Shown here: piece after piece, positions 16,070 to 24,862 of the stretch
How the letters are laid out: every line of letters starts with the position of its first letter
How positions within the stretch are numbered: the stretch's first letter is position 1
Assembly: GCA_020631405.1 (NCBI GenBank)
Contig: JAHDHH010000039.1
Span: forward strand, 1-40,961
Source: Saprospiraceae bacterium
Lineage (GTDB): Bacteria; Bacteroidota; Bacteroidia; Chitinophagales; Saprospiraceae
Direction: 5' to 3'
Length of the DNA: 40,961 nucleotides
Notes under the pieces: model-generated
The model's database searches: none
Told to the model about the DNA's origin: nothing
What the model saw: only the letters and a program-made list of their open reading frames with translations
Position numbers and translations under genes: made by a program

Positions 16070-17242
16070 TCACAATAACGAGACATCTAGGCGATCAAAG
16101 GCCTCCTCTAAGATCACTTCGGAGGTGGCGTAACAGATTCTGACATGCCCTTCAGAACTTTGTTCAAACCATTGTTTCCCACCTGGCACGAGGGATACCT
16201 TTGTGCTCTCACCCAGCTGCTGACAATATTGTTCTGAGTCTAGATGCTTAGGAAGATTGACTTGTGGAAACAGCAAGTAAGTTGCGTTGGGATCAACCTG
16301 AGAGAAGGTTTCATACCTAGATATTCTTTCTTGAGCATAGGTCTTCATTGCAGAAAGGTGTGATAAGAAGGCAGCCAGCCAATCTTTACCATGATTCAAC
16401 GCTGCAGCGCCTGCTACCTGAGAAATAGTCGACAAGCCAAATGCTGTACTATCCACCTGACTGGTCTTATATATCAAGTCAAATAACTCTGGATTAGTTG
16501 TAGCGATGTATCCAATCCTCAGACCAGCAAGCCCAAAATTTTTTGACATACCAGAAACTATGACAGTTCTGTCTGCTATAGTCTTTGAGAGAGAAGAGAT
16601 TGCAGTAAAGGAATGATCATAAGTGATATCAGCCCAGATTTCGTCGGAGATGATGGTCAGTTGATGATCTATAGCTAATTGCCCAATCCACTCTAAGTCA
16701 TCTTCTTGCATTGTCAACCCTAATGGATTATTCGGGTTACAGATGTAGATGACCTTTGTCGATGTATTGATGAGATTGACAATTTGTGTTCTATCAATAC
16801 GACCATCTGCCTTGTTGAGTTGTGAGCAGACTACCTTAGCACCTGCATATATGATTGACTTCCTAAAAAGAAAGTCTACTGGCTCAAGAATGATAGCTTC
16901 ATCTCCAGGCGAAAGCAAAGTCTTAGCTGCTACAAACAAACCAAATGCTGCAGAGTTAAGTGGCAGAATATTATTTACATGTAATGTTACCTGCTTTGTA
17001 GTCTCATACCAACTGGCTATCGCCTGTCTAAACTCTGGCAAACCTTGCGGCGGTCCATAGGAAAACACTCCTGACTGAGCATAATCGACTATTGCATCAG
17101 TCACAAAATTGCCTACTGGAAAATCTGGGTCTGCTGCAGTTAAAGGAATCACCCCATCAGGAACATCAGCCCACCTATAGTTGTAGGCTCTTGTTTTTAA
17201 TAGAGGTAGGTTTACACTTTGATGATCAAAACTATACTGCAT
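16070..17242 (-). CDS. PatB/MalY-type PLP-dependent C-S beta-lyase
   Basis: The 390-residue fold-type I aminotransferase-like enzyme has the substrate loop TAADPDFPVG, NPNNPLG at 169-175, Asp200 in ISDEIWAD, and the Schiff-base Lys234 in SGMSKNFGLAGLRIGY. The start RAYNYRWADVPDGVIPLTAADPDFP resembles the PatB/MalY group (cystathionine beta-lyase, cysteine-S-conjugate beta-lyase), although the group's RxGxxS near the start is not evident, and a plain aminotransferase is possible. Such enzymes release a thiol, pyruvate and ammonia from cysteine conjugates. The gene overlaps the FAD/DsbA fusion gene by 11 bases and is followed by the YD-repeat gene after eight. Tight coupling to a thioredoxin-fold flavoprotein suggests sulfur chemistry. 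Confidence 0.75.
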   Translation of the reverse strand: MQYSFDHQSVNLPLLKTRAYNYRWADVPDGVIPLTAADPDFPVGNFVTDAIVDYAQSGVFSYGPPQGLPEFRQAIASWYETTKQVTLHVNNILPLNSAAFGLFVAAKTLLSPGDEAIILEPVDFLFRKSIIYAGAKVVCSQLNKADGRIDRTQIVNLINTSTKVIYICNPNNPLGLTMQEDDLEWIGQLAIDHQLTIISDEIWADITYDHSFTAISSLSKTIADRTVIVSGMSKNFGLAGLRIGYIATTNPELFDLIYKTSQVDSTAFGLSTISQVAGAAALNHGKDWLAAFLSHLSAMKTYAQERISRYETFSQVDPNATYLLFPQVNLPKHLDSEQYCQQLGESTKVSLVPGGKQWFEQSSEGHVRICYATSEVILEEAFDRLDVSLL

Positions 17243-19253
17243 TTTCTTTCATTTTTGATAGATTGTTCACCCAAAGAATACCATTGTGTATTTCAACCTT
17301 ATCGATCACTCTATTTTTATGCAACCTTTCTAGTTCTAATAATGCAGAATCTTGAATGTTCTGACTAAGCATTTCAAATTCAGTAGTGGTCATAGACCCA
17401 AACTTAGCAAATAATGCTTCATTACTAAGTGTTATTGGTCGTTTACTAATAGCAGGATTCAACTTCTTAAACGCTTTCTCTAATTCGTGATACCGCTTCG
17501 TTCCATAGAGAATGATTTGGTCAGTTTCATTTGAAACAAACATGGTTGGAAATCCTCTGACATTCAATGATCGTTTTAATGCTAAGTCATGTGAGAGTAA
17601 GTCCTTGGCATAGTGGTGGTAGTCATACTCAAATCGCTCTAAGTCTAATCCTGCGAATTGAGCCGCATTCAGGAGGTGGTCAAAGTGAGTGGTGTTTTTT
17701 TTATAGATAAAAACCATTTCCTTTATCCTCCTCAGGAATTTCAACGCTTTACTTCTATCCTGCAATTTAGCCGCTAGATATGCTATGGATGGTGGATAAG
17801 AAGAATCAAGTGGATCTTCTAACCAGATATCACCATTGATCGGCATTCTGTAATTGGGGCTTGCTTCATTCCAATGATGAGCCACATCACTAGGCTCGTT
17901 GATAGGACCACCTTCCCCAAAGTTAACCCAGGTGGGCAATAGACCTCCCATTCGATAGTCAATTGTATAGGCATGCCCGTACTCCAATTTGAGTTTGCGC
18001 ATCTGCCCTTCTATACCCCAACACGATGAGCAAATTGGATCAGTAAAATAGAGGATACGCAATTTACTGGATGACTTCGGATATAATTCAGAAGGTACAT
18101 ACTCACAGACCTTCTCTTTTGGGTGGCTTAACAATTGATTCAGCCTAGTAGTCTCTTCAATATAAGGCACATGAAAGTCGTGATACTTGTCATAGTTGAC
18201 AAACTGATCAAGGAGAGTTCGTCCGCCATCTATGATCTCAGAGATTACCTTTTTGCGTTCGTATTCATATTTTCTTAATGCTTCTAGAGGATTGGTTTCC
18301 TTACTGATGTGCCTACTCAATACATAAGCATCTTCCAGAGCACTATTGACCCCTTGGCTAGTAAGTGAGAGTAGAGGATGGCAAGCGTCTCCGATTAGTA
18401 CTATCCTGTTTTTATAAAATGAATCTAGTACGTCAGAGTCTCTCATTTTCCAGAGAAAAATATTTTCAATTGACTCAGCGTCAAAGAGTTGAGCATGCTC
18501 TTTAGGAAGCTTTGCTGCGAAACTCAGCGCAAAGTTGAGTAAATCTTCTTTGGTCCCTTCTGGAACTTGAATTATACTTTCATTCAGTTGGATAAACCAA
18601 ATCACGGAATCTTCTGAGCAAGGAATAATACCTACATTAAATCCCTGATCCGAACAATTAATTTTATTGAATCCATACAGATGATTCTGAGCATATACCT
18701 TATTATTTGAAATGCCTACAATCTCTTTGTAATCTGCTTGCTCATTATCCATTAAGGGGAAGAGATATTGCTTCAATTGAGATCTTACTCCATCTGCTCC
18801 AACTACAAGGGTGGTCTCCTCTATTGTACCATCATCGAAAACTAATTTTACCAAATCAGTTCCTGTTACTTCTTCCACATCTATTAGCCTTTTATTAAAA
18901 AACACTCTAGACTTATCTATTCGTTTATAGATTTCTTTAACGCAAGTTTTACGCTTCATGATAATACAATCATCCATGTGACTGCTGTTCAAAATAGTCC
19001 CTTCGGCATTAATCGAATTATAGCAATTGACAGGCATGTTCTGACCTCTAATTTGATTGCCAATACCCATCTTGTCAAACATTCTCATCCCATTGCCCAT
19101 AATCAAGAAGCCCATACCGTTTTCAGAGATACTAGGCAAGCTCTCAAACAACTTAAAGTCAATACCCAACTTTTGTAAATTGTAGGCTAGGCTCATTCCA
19201 GCAATACCAGCTCCAATAATTACTATAGGCTTATTGCTACTGTTGGGGATCAT
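17232..19253 (-). CDS. fusion: FAD-dependent monooxygenase + DsbA/SpxH-like thioredoxin-fold domain
   Basis: This 673-residue protein has two enzymes in one chain. Residues 1-375 are a PHBH-type FAD monooxygenase: GAGIAG at 14-19, DG motif GADGVR at 152-157, and GDACHP at 288-293. Residues 395-600 are a DsbA/FrnE/SpxH-like domain: DPICSSCW with Cys408 and Cys411, a helical insertion, and the cis-Pro loop RGFPT at 566-570. A 70-residue tail follows. DPxCxxCW is typical of SpxH/YjbH and FrnE groups. The frame is continuous, with no stop or frameshift near the join at 375-395. It is cytoplasmic (no signal peptide). It overlaps the kinase gene before it by 17 bases and the C-S lyase after it by 11. 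The monooxygenase may act on a substrate whose thiol or disulfide state is handled by the second domain. Confidence 0.85.
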   Translation of the reverse strand: MIPNSSNKPIVIIGAGIAGMSLAYNLQKLGIDFKLFESLPSISENGMGFLIMGNGMRMFDKMGIGNQIRGQNMPVNCYNSINAEGTILNSSHMDDCIIMKRKTCVKEIYKRIDKSRVFFNKRLIDVEEVTGTDLVKLVFDDGTIEETTLVVGADGVRSQLKQYLFPLMDNEQADYKEIVGISNNKVYAQNHLYGFNKINCSDQGFNVGIIPCSEDSVIWFIQLNESIIQVPEGTKEDLLNFALSFAAKLPKEHAQLFDAESIENIFLWKMRDSDVLDSFYKNRIVLIGDACHPLLSLTSQGVNSALEDAYVLSRHISKETNPLEALRKYEYERKKVISEIIDGGRTLLDQFVNYDKYHDFHVPYIEETTRLNQLLSHPKEKVCEYVPSELYPKSSSKLRILYFTDPICSSCWGIEGQMRKLKLEYGHAYTIDYRMGGLLPTWVNFGEGGPINEPSDVAHHWNEASPNYRMPINGDIWLEDPLDSSYPPSIAYLAAKLQDRSKALKFLRRIKEMVFIYKKNTTHFDHLLNAAQFAGLDLERFEYDYHHYAKDLLSHDLALKRSLNVRGFPTMFVSNETDQIILYGTKRYHELEKAFKKLNPAISKRPITLSNEALFAKFGSMTTTEFEMLSQNIQDSALLELERLHKNRVIDKVEIHNGILWVNNLSKMKENAV

Positions 19254-20940
19254 TGTCTATGGCATTTGGAAGTTCTACAATAAAACATGATCCTTGACCA
19301 TGCTTTGATATCACAGATATTCTTCCTTTTAGCTTAGCTAATACCTTTACAACAGTGGACAATCCTATACCAGATCCTTGATAAGTTTCTCTGTTATGTA
19401 ACTTAAAGAATACCTTGAAGATTTGTTGTTGATCCTCTTCTTTGATTCCTATTCCATTATCTGAAATTTTGATCACAGTTGAGGTTGGAGTGGAAGAACT
19501 TTCTATAGTGATGAATGGAGTCTCACCTGCTTTTCTGAACTTTATAGCATTAGAGATAAGATTTTGGAATACCTGTGTTAATAACGATTTGTTTGATTTA
19601 ATAGTAGGAAGTGACTGAAAGATTATTTCTGCTTGGGAGTCTTTAATCTGGTGACCCAAGTTCTCAACTATTTGATTAATGAGCTCAGAAATGTTTATAG
19701 GCTCGAGTAATCCAGACTCAACATCAGAAAGAGTATAGCTGAGGATGTCATCAATAAATTCTTGCATTTGATTTGCAGACTTAGTAATCACTTGCATAAA
19801 CTCTTGACCTTTTTCTGATGCAGCCTCCTCTATTTCTTTAGACAACAACTTAACAAAACCGCTGATTGTACGGAGTGGTTGCTTGAGGTCATGTGAAACT
19901 ACATGAGCAAAGTTTTTCAACTCTTGGTTTGCTTTGATCAATCTTTGCTCCTGCACCTCTAGGCTTTCTTTTTGTATTCCTATCTGTCGGTATGCAAGCC
20001 TTAATTGCTGGTTTCTTTGTTCAAGTAAAGACTTTTCTTCGATTAACTCTGTTATTCCCAACTTGAATTTCAATCTACTCGCTTCCATACTTCTAATAGA
20101 ATCATTGATCTTATCATTCAATGATTCCAAATTATCAAAAAGATGTTCGATATCTTCTTTCTCATTACATGCAATTAACAACTTTAAATATAATCTCTTG
20201 ACAAGCAACATTTCCTTTTCGTATTTGCCTTCAGGATATGCATTCTCCATTGCTTTCTTGACAAACTGCAAAGCAAGTTGTTTTTGATTAGTATCGTTGT
20301 AGATATATGCTAAGTAGTAGTAACCAGCTGTGAGATATACTGGCAGATCATTGTCTTTTGAGAATGTAATCACTTGTTCAAAAGCAGCTATGGCTTTCTG
20401 AGTATTGCCTTGTTTCAAATGGACATTCCCAAGGTTTTTCAAAGCCACGCAATTCAAATCAGGAGTTAAGCCATCTTGACTAAGTATATACTCAAAGTAC
20501 TCTTTGGCCTTGTCAAATTGCTTTAACTTGACATGACTATCACCAAGGTTGTTATAAATCTTTAAAAACTCTATACGGTCCTGTTCCTCATTGAGCAAAC
20601 GCAAAGACTTCTTATCAAATTCAAGTTGTTTCTCATAATATCCAAAGTATGAATATGTAATCGCAAGATATTTATATACAATAGCAAGCTTGTCTGTCAA
20701 AGCTTGTTTCTCAAACTCTTCCAGAGATTTTATAAGTTTTTCTAATGCTTCTTGATAAGCACCATTTTCAATAAGGAGTTTAATAAGTAACAACTGCACA
20801 TTAGCTTGAGTTTCTTGAGATTCGTTTCTCAAAGACAACTCTTCAGCTTGGAGTGCTAACTTATAGGCCTTAATAGGATCAGTAGACTTATTAGCATAGT
20901 CTATAAGTTGAGTTACACTTGTATTTTCTGTTATTTGCAT
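19237..20940 (-). CDS. cytoplasmic TPR-containing sensor histidine kinase
   Basis: The 567-residue protein starts at ATG 20940; a longer frame from 21027 would add an unrelated hydrophobic leader. Residues about 10-280 form tetratricopeptide repeats (AITYSYFGYYEKQLEFDKKSL, LGDSHVKLKQFDKAKEYFEYIL, LGNVHLKQGNTQKAIAAFEQVI). A coiled coil follows (about 290-345), then HisKA with phospho-acceptor His350 in AHVVSHDLKQPLR, the N box NLISNAIKF, G1 ISDNGIGI and G2 GSGIGLS. No transmembrane segment or receiver domain is present. It presumably reads an internal cue through the TPRs. It leads the operon with the flavoprotein fusion and C-S lyase. Its receiver partner may be the stand-alone protein at 23506, which lies beside the divergent kinase. 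Confidence 0.88.
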   Translation of the reverse strand: MQITENTSVTQLIDYANKSTDPIKAYKLALQAEELSLRNESQETQANVQLLLIKLLIENGAYQEALEKLIKSLEEFEKQALTDKLAIVYKYLAITYSYFGYYEKQLEFDKKSLRLLNEEQDRIEFLKIYNNLGDSHVKLKQFDKAKEYFEYILSQDGLTPDLNCVALKNLGNVHLKQGNTQKAIAAFEQVITFSKDNDLPVYLTAGYYYLAYIYNDTNQKQLALQFVKKAMENAYPEGKYEKEMLLVKRLYLKLLIACNEKEDIEHLFDNLESLNDKINDSIRSMEASRLKFKLGITELIEEKSLLEQRNQQLRLAYRQIGIQKESLEVQEQRLIKANQELKNFAHVVSHDLKQPLRTISGFVKLLSKEIEEAASEKGQEFMQVITKSANQMQEFIDDILSYTLSDVESGLLEPINISELINQIVENLGHQIKDSQAEIIFQSLPTIKSNKSLLTQVFQNLISNAIKFRKAGETPFITIESSSTPTSTVIKISDNGIGIKEEDQQQIFKVFFKLHNRETYQGSGIGLSTVVKVLAKLKGRISVISKHGQGSCFIVELPNAIDNDPQQ

Positions 20941-21104
20941 TGATATTGTTACTAAAGTAAGAGTACAACAACCAATCCAATATTCTATGTCGAAAGTCAC
21001 ACTATGTTCATAGTGGTACATTGGCATAAATATTGTCCTATAATGAACAGTGAATATATTAAAATTTCAATCTTAAATATGCACCAAGTTTTGGTTCATT
21101 TATA

Positions 21105-23501
21105 ATGCCAAGAATACTTTCTACTTTATTAATTAGCTTCTTAATTGTACTAAGCACTACAATTAAAGGGTTTTGCTATAAGCCCAACCTTGATACCTTG
21201 GAGTTGAGGCTAGCTCAATCTATCGATCAAAAAGAACAGATTGATCTACTCAATCAGATCAGTTATTTAGTCTTTAACAAAGACGTCAACAAGTGCAAAT
21301 CTTACGCAGAACAGGCGCTTGGACTATCAATAAAACACTCATACAAAAAAGGAGAAGCGAAGGCATATCACAACCTAGGTATTGCTTTTGGAATTACGCA
21401 AAATGATGAAACTGTCATTACATATTTTCAAAGAAGCCTACAACTAGCTGAAGAAATCAATGATTCACTTACAATAGCCGGTGCTTCGAATGGTTTAGCA
21501 ATTACAAATTCTAATTGGGGTAATTATGAAGAAGGAATCAAGTACTACTATAAATCACTTTCAATCTATGAAGACCTTGGTAACGTAAGAGGTAGAATAT
21601 TGACTTTGTCCAACTTAGGTCACGCCTACCTTGAGCTCAGGCAAATTGAAAATGCAGAAGAAGCCTACCTAAGCTCACTAACCCTTGTTAGAACAACTAA
21701 CTTCAACTCTCTTGAGGTATGGTGTCTTGATAATCTAGCAAAGTTTTATTTAAAGCAAGGACAATTGGTCAAGGCAAAATCCTATTGTGAAGAAGCAAAC
21801 TACCTTGCTATTGACTTAGACACCAGTTCTGTACTTATCGACTTATTCATGACTACTAGCCAAATTGAATCTAAATACAAACAAATAGTAGCCGCTGAAA
21901 AAAATGCTAGACAAGCAGAACTACTTGCAGAACAGATAGGCAACATCAAATTAACTATTCAATCTAAGTTAAATCTAATAAGTGTACTTTCTGAATCTGG
22001 AAAAAACAGACAAGCTCTAAGCCTGTCCAAAGAGGTGCTAAACCTAATTAACACCCATAGTTACACTGAAGAAAAGATTAGATATTATGAAGTCATGGAC
22101 AATCTTCATAAAAGTAGGAACGAATATAAACGAGCCTATGATTACTACACTTTACACAATAATCTCCAAGATAGCTTAATCTCTGCTGGTCAGCAACTTA
22201 GTGTCTCAACCCTAACTGAAAGATTTGAAAAAGAACAAGCCGTAAAAGCGAATGAAGCTTTAAAGCTCTTGTATGACCTTGAAAGTAGGACAAGTCTACT
22301 GCTCAAAATAGGCCTCCTACTCCTAACCTTAGCATTATTACTCGGTGTATTCCTATACAAGCGAAACACTAACATACAGAAAGAGCTTACAAAAACGAAT
22401 AAGGAGTTACAGATCATTGTTAATAATTCTCAAGAAGGTATAACCTACAGAAAAACTGAAAACAATGAGCTTATTTTTGCCAGTGATTTGGCTTTGAAAA
22501 TTCTTGGAGCTAACTCCTTTGCACAATTAAAGCAGTCTAACCTACTCGACTTATGTGTTGATGATGTCATTGATGGTACACCAAAAGAAGAGATACTTTC
22601 CAAAGCATATACAGAGATTTTAAGAGAAGGATCTTATGAAAACGTTCTAAGATATCGAGGACTAGACGGTCGGGAGTTTTGGTTAAGGATAAAAACAATA
22701 TTTGATGAAAGTGACAGCAAAACACCCAAGTATATTTCATTCATCAAAGATGTCACCGACGATTATGAAACACAGATAGCTATCAAACAGAAGAATGAAG
22801 CACTACAGAAATATATTGAATCTAATATTCAACTCGAACAATTTGCTCATGTAGCTTCACATGACCTGAGAGCCCCTGTTATTACGATAAAAAGTTTTGC
22901 TAAGATTTTAGAGACAAAGGCAAAAGATAGACTTACTCAGGAAGAACAAAAGTATCTAACCTATATTAAGTCCAACGCTGCACAAATGTTTGACTTAGTA
23001 ACTGATCTTTTAGATTATTCAAAAATCAACTCCCAACACTTGAAAATCTCAAGTATAGATGTCAATACGGTAGTAAATGGAATCTACAATACTCTTCAAA
23101 GCCAAGCAGAAGAACGAGGTGTGGTACTTGAAATCCATCAAAAACTTCCTACTATCCTAGCAGATGAAATAAAAATTAAACGAGTTTTCCAAAATTTGAT
23201 TGGCAATGCTATAAAATTCAGTGACAACAATAAGGACTCAATAGTTAGAATACAGTATATTGAATATTTGAAACATTGGGAATTTCTGATTATTGATAAT
23301 GGGATAGGTATCCAGGATAGTAAGAGTGATATATTCAAACCCTATGTACAACTAAATAATAAATCAGATTATAAAGGATCTGGGTTAGGTCTATCCATTA
23401 GCCAAAGAATAATCTCTCAGCACGGAGGAGATATTACCTATAAGTCTGAATATGGAGTCGGATCTGAATTCAAATTCACAATCAGCAAACAGTTAACATA
23501 A
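21105..23501 (+). CDS. membrane-bound TPR-PAS sensor histidine kinase
   Basis: The 798-residue protein has a signal peptide or first helix (ILSTLLISFLIVLSTTIKGF), periplasmic TPRs to about residue 370, a transmembrane helix (LLLKIGLLLLTLALLLGVFLY, about 397-417), a short coiled coil, a PAS domain about 425-555 (IIVNNSQEGITYRK to FIKDVTDDYE), and a kinase core: His586 in AHVASHDLRAPV, NLIGNAIKF, IIDNGIGI and GSGLGLS. The layout with TPR sensing outside and PAS inside is common in Bacteroidota hybrid-like systems. The receiver protein gene follows four bases downstream and is the likely partner. It is divergent from the operon with the second TPR kinase; the 164-bp gap carries both promoters. 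Confidence 0.9.
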   Translation: MPRILSTLLISFLIVLSTTIKGFCYKPNLDTLELRLAQSIDQKEQIDLLNQISYLVFNKDVNKCKSYAEQALGLSIKHSYKKGEAKAYHNLGIAFGITQNDETVITYFQRSLQLAEEINDSLTIAGASNGLAITNSNWGNYEEGIKYYYKSLSIYEDLGNVRGRILTLSNLGHAYLELRQIENAEEAYLSSLTLVRTTNFNSLEVWCLDNLAKFYLKQGQLVKAKSYCEEANYLAIDLDTSSVLIDLFMTTSQIESKYKQIVAAEKNARQAELLAEQIGNIKLTIQSKLNLISVLSESGKNRQALSLSKEVLNLINTHSYTEEKIRYYEVMDNLHKSRNEYKRAYDYYTLHNNLQDSLISAGQQLSVSTLTERFEKEQAVKANEALKLLYDLESRTSLLLKIGLLLLTLALLLGVFLYKRNTNIQKELTKTNKELQIIVNNSQEGITYRKTENNELIFASDLALKILGANSFAQLKQSNLLDLCVDDVIDGTPKEEILSKAYTEILREGSYENVLRYRGLDGREFWLRIKTIFDESDSKTPKYISFIKDVTDDYETQIAIKQKNEALQKYIESNIQLEQFAHVASHDLRAPVITIKSFAKILETKAKDRLTQEEQKYLTYIKSNAAQMFDLVTDLLDYSKINSQHLKISSIDVNTVVNGIYNTLQSQAEERGVVLEIHQKLPTILADEIKIKRVFQNLIGNAIKFSDNNKDSIVRIQYIEYLKHWEFLIIDNGIGIQDSKSDIFKPYVQLNNKSDYKGSGLGLSISQRIISQHGGDITYKSEYGVGSEFKFTISKQLT

Positions 23502-23505
23502 CGAG

Positions 23506-23901
23506 ATGAAAAACTTATATTTTATTGACGATGACGACGCTGCTCATACTTATCACAAGCTAATGGCAGAAGAGGCTGGTTACACTAGTGACTTCTTAAC
23601 AAGTTACTACAATGTAGATTCTGCAATTCATGTACTAAATGAAATGTTAGATAATAATGACTTTGCTCAATGGCCAGATTATGTATTCATTGATCTTAAT
23701 ATGCCTATCAAATCTGGTTTTGACTTTGTTGAAGAAATAGAAGCTTTACTACCTGCTGAAAAACTACCAGCCATCTACCTAGTCTCAAGCTCTAAAAACC
23801 CTTATGACGTCGAAAGAGCTAGTAAGTTTACCTCTATAAAAGGATTCGAAACAAAATTCTTAGAGTTAGACTTTTTTATTGATTTGATTAATAAAAATTG
23901 A
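23506..23901 (+). CDS. stand-alone response-regulator receiver protein (CheY-like)
   Basis: This 131-residue protein is a single receiver domain with the acidic pocket at FIDDDD (residues 6-11), the phospho-acceptor Asp63 in VFIDLNMP, the Ser pair VSSS and the Lys in FETKFLE. No DNA-binding or enzyme output domain follows, so it must act by protein contacts or phosphotransfer. The start is four bases after the kinase stop, making a clear kinase/regulator operon. The adjacent divergent kinase, which has no own receiver, could also use it. Confidence 0.9.
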   Translation: MKNLYFIDDDDAAHTYHKLMAEEAGYTSDFLTSYYNVDSAIHVLNEMLDNNDFAQWPDYVFIDLNMPIKSGFDFVEEIEALLPAEKLPAIYLVSSSKNPYDVERASKFTSIKGFETKFLELDFFIDLINKN

Positions 23902-24043
23902 AACCCCTTTTGCGCTGACTAAACTATCTAGACAAACATGCTTTCTACCAGAGAGATGAGGATGTAGTAGCAATTCCTAAATATTTTTAAAGTTAGACAT
24001 GTAGTATTGAGAGTAACTTTTATATTTAGGGAAAATAATTGTT

Positions 24044-24532
24044 ATGCAACAACCTAAATTAAACCTATTTTTTCTATTGTTTCTTACTTTAGGAATGTCC
24101 ATTGTCTCTTGTTCTGATGATGAGATGACTACTGAAGTCTGGGAAGAAGAAGTGCAGCAACTGAGAGATGCTGCCGTGAATTTTACTAATTTCGACGAAG
24201 CATTTGCTGCTGGATGGAATCAAGATGTATCTGGATATGTACCAGGAATGGGTCATCATTTTCTCAATGAAGATTACCTTGACGGCACATTTGATATCAC
24301 CAAACCAGAAATACTACTTTTCCTTCCAGTAATTACTAATGATTCTACAGAATGGGTATTCGTATGTGCTGAGTACAGTGTTCCAATAGAATTCGACATG
24401 CCCGAAGGATTTACTGGAGACAAAGATGTTTGGGAACCAAACGGACCAGGCACTTTACATACTCTACACTGTTGGATAGGATTAGATAATCCAGATGGCA
24501 TCTTCAATCCAACGAATAGTTTAATTCAATAG
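24044..24532 (+). CDS. lipoprotein, function unknown
   Basis: The 162-residue protein has a signal peptide ending in lipobox SIVSC (Cys near residue 23) followed by acidic residues SDDEMTTE, which commonly precede surface export of Bacteroidota lipoproteins. The mature part has a pattern AFAAGW ... GYVPGMGHHFLNEDYLDGTFDITKPEILLFLP, then EWVFVCAEYSVP and a Trp/His-rich end GTLHTLHCWIGLDNPDGIF. I do not recognise the family by name. The conserved-looking His cluster (GHH, LHTLHCW) could bind metal. It stands alone; a strong hairpin follows. Confidence 0.65.
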   Translation: MQQPKLNLFFLLFLTLGMSIVSCSDDEMTTEVWEEEVQQLRDAAVNFTNFDEAFAAGWNQDVSGYVPGMGHHFLNEDYLDGTFDITKPEILLFLPVITNDSTEWVFVCAEYSVPIEFDMPEGFTGDKDVWEPNGPGTLHTLHCWIGLDNPDGIFNPTNSLIQ

Positions 24533-24551
24533 AACAAACTCTAAATCTCAC

Positions 24552-24596
24552 ATATCAAGACTTCATAAAGTACAATCCTTGATGAGGTCTTGATAT
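24552..24596. terminator. bidirectional hairpin terminator
   Basis: A 15-bp inverted repeat (24552-24566 with 24582-24596) has a single G-T type mismatch and a 15-base loop. It lies between the lipoprotein stop at 24532 and the stop of the opposite gene at 24599, so it most likely ends both transcripts. Confidence 0.7.
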
Positions 24597-24598
24597 TA

Positions 24599-24862
24599 CT
24601 AATAGTCAGATCGAGAGAATAGAGTACCTGTTTTGAGGTCTTCTATACCTATCAATCCCGATAATTCAGAATAATAAAACTTATATCTGTCAGCTCCATT
24701 AGTGATGTTTGACAGAATATCATAATAGACCTGACCATTCAGCTCGATCTTGACAAATTGCTCTATCGGGTAGTCTTCATTTAATATATCTAAATTCAGA
24801 ATTGGGTCGTTTGGCTCCTCTAATGAGATTTCCATTGCTTTTGATTGAATAGCATTATCCAC
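24599..24862 (-). CDS. C-terminal part of a lipoprotein gene, after an in-frame TAG
   Basis: The 87 codons follow the TAG of the lipoprotein gene at 24863 directly and in the same frame, beginning with GTG. There is no signal peptide. The sequence (VKIELNGQVYYDILSN ... YYSELSGLIGIEDLKTGTLFSR) reads like the usual last strands of a Bacteroidota lipoprotein. The simplest reading is that one 221-codon gene carries an amber codon at codon 134. Alternatives are stop-start reinitiation at the adjacent GTG, readthrough, or a sequencing error. Confidence 0.5.
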   Translation of the reverse strand: MDNAIQSKAMEISLEEPNDPILNLDILNEDYPIEQFVKIELNGQVYYDILSNITNGADRYKFYYSELSGLIGIEDLKTGTLFSRSDY

